Below are positions 58,700 to 64,000 of a stretch of 64,000 nucleotides of DNA, piece by piece. Source of the DNA: Anadara kagoshimensis (taxonomy: Eukaryota; Mollusca; Bivalvia; Arcoida; Arcidae); contig CM037869.1 in assembly GCA_021292105.1 (NCBI GenBank), positions 25,310,050 to 25,374,049 of the forward strand, in the 5' to 3' direction. Position 1 is the stretch's first letter. Each line of letters begins with the position of its first letter. The notes under the pieces are model-generated. The model saw only the letters and a list, made by a program, of their open reading frames with translations. It had not been told where the DNA came from and made no database searches. The position numbers were made by a program, and so were the translations under genes.

Positions 58700-58815
58700 C
58701 GGCTAAAACTAATAATCCCAAAACAAAAATCTGAAACTGCCAAATAAGGTCACACGCATGAACTTCTACCATGGAAAAGAGACCGGGTGCTCCGGAAAGC
58801 TAAGCACCTGTAACT
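58700..58815 (+). mobile_element. Family-D repeat
   Basis: 'cccaaaacaaaaatctgaaa', 'gcatgaacttctaccatgga', 'gaccgggtgctccggaaagc' + 'taagcacct'. Confidence 0.8.
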
Positions 58816-58904
58816 TATTATATATTTTCAAAATATTTGTCCTATATTACCTGTTCCCATAACAATTAAGTGGACCATATATTGTGGACTGATTATTAAC
58901 ATCC

Positions 58905-59045
58905 AATCAAACACAAACATATCGGTACATGTTGAAATCAATATCCCAAAAGCAACATAAAAATCTGAAAACTTGCAATTAATTGTTGTACGTGAACTTC
59001 AACCATAGAAATGAGGCCGGGTGCTCTGGAAGATTAGGAACCTTT
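58905..59045 (+). mobile_element. Family-D repeat
   Basis: 'acaaacatatcggtacatgt' + 'tgaaatc', 'gtgaacttcaaccatagaaa' + 'tgaggccgggtgctctggaa' + 'ga'. A direct repeat of the neighbouring copy, about 240 bp on. Confidence 0.8.
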
Positions 59046-59049
59046 TACG

Positions 59050-59835
59050 CGTTAAGATCATTTCACAAGACTGGTCTAGTTTTGAATTTGCTCCAATGTG
59101 ATGTAATTACATTCAAAACAATCGATGTGTGTAGTTAATCACTTTTTTATTATTTTTTTTCTTGCAAAAAAGGTTCATTAAATCATAATTTGGATGTACA
59201 ATTTTCTGAAGCTACATAATATATAAAAACATTAAAAAACTGTGATTATCAAACTGAAGTATTCCACAATACAATAAATGTATACGTGATTATTATACAT
59301 AAAATACATCTTCGACCCCGTCAAATACGAACATAAAACTCGGCATAATTATATCCCGTGTTTGGTGTCATATTTATACACGTGTAATAATGTTGCTTTA
59401 CCGCTTATCGCTTGCCGCATTAAAATTTTCAAATTATACTAAAATAACGGCCCAGTATTGATTCCGTTTCCACTTGGCTTAAGTAAACGAGTACTAGGAT
59501 TTGAAATTGAGTACAAAACGCCAATACAGAACCGTTATCTTAATCTTACTTTACGCTCGTAGTAATAATCCGCTTATCAACTTACCGCTAAAAACATTAC
59601 GCAAAATAAAATAGGCCTGATAAGAAACGGGACTATTAGAGAGTGTGATAACAGACGAACCTATTAGAGAACATTAACACGTTTTAAATTGTTGTCTATG
59701 TAATCAATACTGTTTTTAGAACACTTCAGTATCGTATGGTGTTTAATGAAGATATTTAATACTTCTTCATCAAAAAGAGAAAAAAATCCATGCCATCTTC
59801 TGCGTATAATGCAGACAGTTCAATGTATTACCACT
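59050..59835. other. Unassigned
   Basis: No gene, repeat family or RNA recognised. Confidence 0.4.
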
Positions 59836-60110
59836 ACGGAAGCTAAGTTGGTAGAGTGCTCGCTTCGTATATGAGAGGTCTGGGTTCGAACCCCAAACAG
59901 ATCTAACCATGACTTGACCATAGGAAGTGAAACTTTTTTCGCCAAGCTATCGTCATTAAGAAACAAAGGCCATGGGGCCCTTCCGGAGAGACCTTAAACC
60001 CAATGGCCTGTGTCATGGTAAGCGAGTCACGGTGAAGAACCTTTCACGCACATTGTACATTACACTGAGCGAACTTAAAAGGTAAAAAATCCGCCACTCA
60101 CCAATACCTG
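59836..60110 (+). mobile_element. tRNA-derived SINE with intact polymerase III boxes
   Basis: 'gctaagttggtagagtgctc' holds a strong A box and 'gggttcgaacccc' (59882-59894) a perfect B box. The body 'cgccaagctatcgtcattaa' and 'gcccttccggagagacctta' continues for about 200 bp without tRNA-type 3' pairing, so this is a SINE and not a tRNA gene. It differs in body from the 18410 SINE. Confidence 0.8.
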
Positions 60111-60216
60111 GTATCGCCTTAGTTCATCGTTTGGATACCAAATGTTTAACACACAAATCAGTTCATGTAACGGATTACATCAAAAATAAATGAAAAAACT
60201 TTAACAAACCCACTAA

Positions 60217-60478
60217 ACAGAGGCGTGTTTTTAGATAGTGTTCGCTCGCCACTACGCTTGCACCAGTCTTAAGAACCGTCATTTAATTACCGAATTGGCG
60301 CCACATCGGCGTTAGTTTGTGCTGTTTATTACTCAAATAAAGGTCATAATTAATAGAAATTATATGTTGAAATTTAACTAATTTCCAGCGTTTCAGAGGT
60401 GATTTAGTAAATGCACGCCGGTGTAGGGACCAGTGTGAGCGTAGTGGCGAGCGAACACGATCTTGATCGGACCTCTGT
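60217..60478. mobile_element. TIR element with 21-bp perfect inner arms
   Basis: 'acagagg' ... 'gtgttcgctcgccactacgc' at the left and 'gcgtagtggcgagcgaacac' ... 'cctctgt' at the right. The inner arms (60238 on, and up to 60458) are exact over 21 bp; between arm and tip the sequence is not paired. About 262 bp. Confidence 0.8.
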
Positions 60479-60705
60479 ATAAAGATACAGAAATACACAA
60501 TAACTATTTATAACCTTGAAGTGTTCTAAAAAAAATCAATACCATTAGCTAAATTAACGCAAAAACAGGTTATAGGCTGATGATTAAGTGCACAATGGTG
60601 ATGAAATGCTTTAACACTGAATCATTTACTGTTATTTAATATCCTACATTAACCCTGCTTGGATTGTCTTACAATTCTGTTAAGTGTGGACTGGTTCTAA
60701 AATCA

Positions 60706-61227
60706 GGAATTAAGTTTCGCCAACAATAACACGATGGTATAGAGCTGATACATATATTTTATGCACAGATAAAGTTGTTTTTGGCTGACCGCATTAAAAA
60801 CTTTCTGGGTTACACGTTTTATGGCGTGAAACATGTAACTACTAACATTTGCCGTTCAAATGCGGGTACTCTGGAATTATGTTTCGCCAATAATAACACG
60901 ATGGTATAGAGCTGATACATGTATTCTTTGCACATATAAAGTTGGGTTTTTTTGGCATTTTATGTCTGACCGCATTAAAAACTTTCTGGTTTACACGTTT
61001 TATGGCGTGAAACATGTTACTACTAACATTTGCCGTTCAAATGCGGTTACTCAGGAATTAAGTTTCGCCAACAATAACACTCTGGTATAGAGCTGATACA
61101 TATATTTTATGCACAGATAAAGGTGTTTTTGTATTTAGTGTCTGACCGCATTAAAAACTTTCTGGGTTACACGTTTTATGGCGTGAAACATGATGTAATT
61201 ACTAACATTTGCCGTTGAAATGCGGTT
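60706..61227 (+). repeat. Three-unit tandem repeat, periods 167 and 180 bp
   Basis: 'ggaattaagtttcgccaaca' + 'ataacac' at 60706, 60873 (variant) and 61053. Each ends 'ttatggcgtgaaacatg' ... 'acatttgccgttcaaatgcg'. A 13-bp 'attttatgtctga' insertion explains the longer middle unit. Confidence 0.9.
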
Positions 61228-61474
61228 AAGTACATTTTAATTTGTGCAAACCTGTTTGGTTTTCTAAGACGGTCCAACTAACTCACCTAGTCGTGAAATA
61301 CAGATACACTATCTAACTTGGTTTTTTTTTAATTCCATTTCATAGAGCCATTTCTTGGATTTTGGTTTTGCTCCATTCTGTCTTATGCAGACCTTCATTA
61401 TTATTACTGACTTGGTGCTTGCAGTATAATTGTTGTATTGTTGTTTGGTGTTAGACGGCTTCTGTTATTATTCA

Positions 61475-61703
61475 TACTGTATAAAGCTTATATTTCGCTG
61501 TAGTTTTATTTTCGCTATATCCGCGGTCCGGTGTAATATCCCTCGAACATTTCCCATTTTGGGGCCCTCAGTCAACGTTCCAGGTTCTCAACCACTTTCT
61601 TCCGTTTTATCAGATAAGACCGCGAAAATTTGATATCGCTAATATACTCGGCATCATCAACCCGCGAAAATTAGACACTGCGAAAATAAAGCAATATACA
61701 GTA
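61475..61703. mobile_element. Foldback MITE R
   Basis: TACTGTATAAAGCTTATATT + 'tcgctgtagttttattttcg' + 'c' at the left pairs with 'gcgaaaattagacactgcga' + 'aaataaagcaatatacagta' at the right. Arms about 40 nt, imperfect. The interior has 'ccgcgg' and 'ccgcgaaaatt'. Open frame 61430-61633 lies in it and is not a gene. Confidence 0.75.
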
Positions 61704-61704
61704 T

Positions 61705-63137
61705 ATTTTTTACAATTTAAGTAGAATTCAATAAAATAGGGTTAAAACGAACAAATCTTGCTTGTATATACGGCACTACAAAGGGGTAATCCGAATGAAA
61801 ATATATTTCAAATAACGTGCAAAACAGATTTATGGCGCCATTTCTATGAGTTGATGTTGTATCATGTTTCCGTGGCGTATAATAAAGCACAGAAAATCGG
61901 ATGGCTTCTGTTCGCGATAATCATGAAGTATCATCATAGGGCAATGATCTAGCTAGGTTCTGGTGCACCTGCAAAAAATAACTGGAGGTCATTATTCCCC
62001 AGTCTTTTTCTTATTAATTTTTTGCAGCCCGCTTTGACACATTTTTTAGCATAGACATTACTAATGACAACCTGTCGCAGACACTTGTCGATGTATGTGT
62101 AAATATATAAATATAGATATATTTGATAATCAGACGAGTCCTGAAGGCCATATATGCACTTGATCTGAAATTTTGGACGCCATTTATCATCTTGTGTATC
62201 AAGTGACTATTTGTGAAAATAAGATAAAAACGTTTACAACACAATTTTCCAGAATAACGTTGTTTTTTTACGGAAAAACTTATGCGATTCAATAGAAATA
62301 ATTGTTGTGCACAATATTTCTAGGGTAACACGTGGTATGGTGAACCAAATTATCAAATGTTGTGTGCAAAATATGACTTTTTAATTGAAAAATATATGTC
62401 TTGCATATAAAGCCACTTATGGAAAAGTGAGAGTTTTACAAATGTTGATTAATTAGGACTTGTCGAAATTTGCTATTTTAATTGGGCTCACTAGTGTATC
62501 ACGTGATACCTGATGTAATAACGTATCTGCGGTACTATTATTCCCATAAGAGATGGAGTCGCTTCATTTCACGTCTTCCGGCAAAAATGACGTTACTCGG
62601 AAAATTTCGACGTTTACAAACGTTTTCCAAAACGTTCCACACAAACGTTAAGAGGTATTGATCATGTAGTACGCTGGTGAACTCAATTGTGCTTTCTTGG
62701 TGGGTTATACTAACGCAAAATAATGAAATTTTAATATGCAGATGTAACAGTTTGTCATTATTAATAAAGTATAGCTTCGATTTTTCTATACAGGGTTAAG
62801 CAATAAAAATGTATTGATTACGAAAAAACCAATTACACGCAATTCTAAAAAAGTCTCGATCGCATATCATTTATATAAAACGTCCTTACAGATTTTTGCT
62901 TATTTTGTTAAAAATTATTATATTAAGCATTGTGTTTCAGTGTGAAAATCTATTTTTTTCATCATTCTATTCTGTAAGTGTAAAATTCATTACCGTAAAA
63001 CGATAGTTATATTTTACAATGTCCATAAGAAACAGCTGTCTGGCATAAAATTACACTTACCAAATAGCTATCGTTATGTGACAGGTAACATATTGTGTTT
63101 AAACGATTATCGAAATACATTGTTATAGATTCAATAT
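61705..63137. other. Unassigned
   Basis: No gene or repeat family recognised. Several short open frames lack domains. Confidence 0.4.
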
Positions 63138-63138
63138 A

Positions 63139-63195
63139 TACAGTACATACCTGTCGAAAGTTTAACAATAAGGTAACGAATTCGTGCTCAATCAG
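63139..63195 (+). mobile_element. Family-A left end, orphan
   Basis: TACAGTACATACCTGTCGAA + 'agtttaacaataaggtaacg' + 'aattcgtgctcaatc'; no right end follows. Confidence 0.75.
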
Positions 63196-63202
63196 GGCGT
63201 AA

Positions 63203-63625
63203 GACATTTGAGCGAAAATTAAAAACTCTTAGTGGACATTTGAGCGACGACTTCAGTGGACATTTGAGCGGTAGATTTTAAATATTACATATTACATTAT
63301 TTTACGATGGGCATTTAAGCGACAGTTTTTTATCTATTCTCAAGGCCTGTACATACTACTTAACTATAAGCTTTATCCTGTAGATTTTATCAAGTTTTAA
63401 GTTTTTAACAGTTTTCTGAAATGTAGTGTTAGGCTAATAATGGATTTTATAAATTTAAATTTGGTGCTTTTCGAAACCTTTATCCTTTCCATCTCACTGC
63501 GATGAGCAATGGCAACATACTTCAGTTTGGCTAATGGAAGAGGTTAAGAAAAATGTCGCTCAAATGTCTACCATATATTTGGACCTTCGCTCAAATGGGT
63601 TTAAATTCTGTCTCTCAAATGTCCA
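63203..63625. repeat. Foldback made of GACATTTGAGCG units
   Basis: Forward copies at 63203, 63235 and 63259, plus 'ggcatttaagcg' at 63309. Inverted copies at 63557 ('cgctcaaatgtc'), 63588 and 63612. The two clusters are about 240 bp apart. Confidence 0.8.
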
Positions 63626-63774
63626 AAACTTGAAAGTTGGTTATTTTTTTCTTTCGTCATTCCGGTTTTTCCATCAATTCAGAACTTGTTGTAAAATATA
63701 TTACCTCCATTGCATTCCGCATACGTGCAAAAAACACACTCTGGGGCAGAAAGAAGTGGTAAAACATTTACAGG

Positions 63775-64000
63775 TACAGTCGAACCTGTCTATAAAGGCC
63801 ACCCAGGGAAACTTGTAAAATGGCCTTCATGGGCAAGTGACCTTTATATACAGGTTTAAATAATATGAATGGGCAAGTGACCTTTATATACAGGTTTAAA
63901 TAATATGAATAAAGAACAATTGGGATAAAATTCTACTGGTCTTTATAGGCAGGTGGTCTTTATATAGAGGTGACCTTTAAGGCACTTAGGCTGGACTGTA
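63775..64000 (+). mobile_element. Family-B MITE with internal 40-bp duplication
   Basis: TA + 'cagtcgaacctgtctataaa' + 'ggcc' at the left; 'cacttaggctggactg' + TA at the right, ending at the last base of the window. 63831-63870 is repeated exactly at 63871-63910. Confidence 0.9.

Noticed and set aside
59836-59910. tRNA gene
   Set aside because: The A and B boxes are good, but no acceptor stem or T-arm end forms and the sequence continues into a SINE body.

Overview
This is AT-rich, eukaryotic, repeat-dominated DNA. It is most likely from a mollusc and probably a bivalve. Two things support that: the single coding exon is animal-type, and the repeat at 19131-20848 has termini (AGCTCACCTG... 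and ...GGGCCTCTTGTTT) that I remember from bivalve genomes. Both points rest on memory and were not searched.

The only convincing protein-coding sequence lies at the left edge (2-1326, + strand). It is a long internal exon of a cyclic nucleotide-gated (CNG) cation channel, carrying a charged cytoplasmic N-terminus, S1-S6 and the pore, and it ends in a canonical phase-1 GTAAGT donor. The best subfamily match I recall is the invertebrate CNG-like (Cngl) group. The frame breaks once inside S1, at a run of five T (633-637), so this is either a sequence error or a broken allele or gene copy. No C-linker or cyclic-nucleotide-binding exon is visible downstream. The rest of the window is therefore either a very long intron or intergenic sequence.

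Left part (1.3-14.9 kb): tandem repeats, TTTA/TTGA-rich arrays, foldback MITEs of one family (A), tRNA-derived SINE pieces, a SINE whose tail is expanded into an array (11.07-12.1 kb), and the decayed 3' end of a LINE reverse-transcriptase gene (12.7-13.12 kb, minus strand).

Middle (15-26.5 kb): a family-A MITE holding about 80 copies of a 21/22-bp unit (15.7-17.5 kb); complete SINEs; a 1.7-kb mollusc-type element with eight 145-bp monomers inserted in a SINE; and more family-A MITEs, one of them carrying a nested family-B MITE and a triplicated segment.

Right part (26.5-64 kb): a mosaic of two old dispersed families (C and D) that repeatedly lie side by side, many short-period local duplications, a ten-copy 100-bp satellite carrying the octamer ATGCAAAT, and several foldback elements (K, M, Q, R and others). 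One near-perfect 58-nt-arm hairpin lies at 51335-51475, and the window ends exactly on a family-B MITE.

There are no operons, CRISPR arrays, rRNA genes or convincing complete tRNA genes. The interest is in transposon nesting, array birth inside MITEs, and one channel exon with a frame break.
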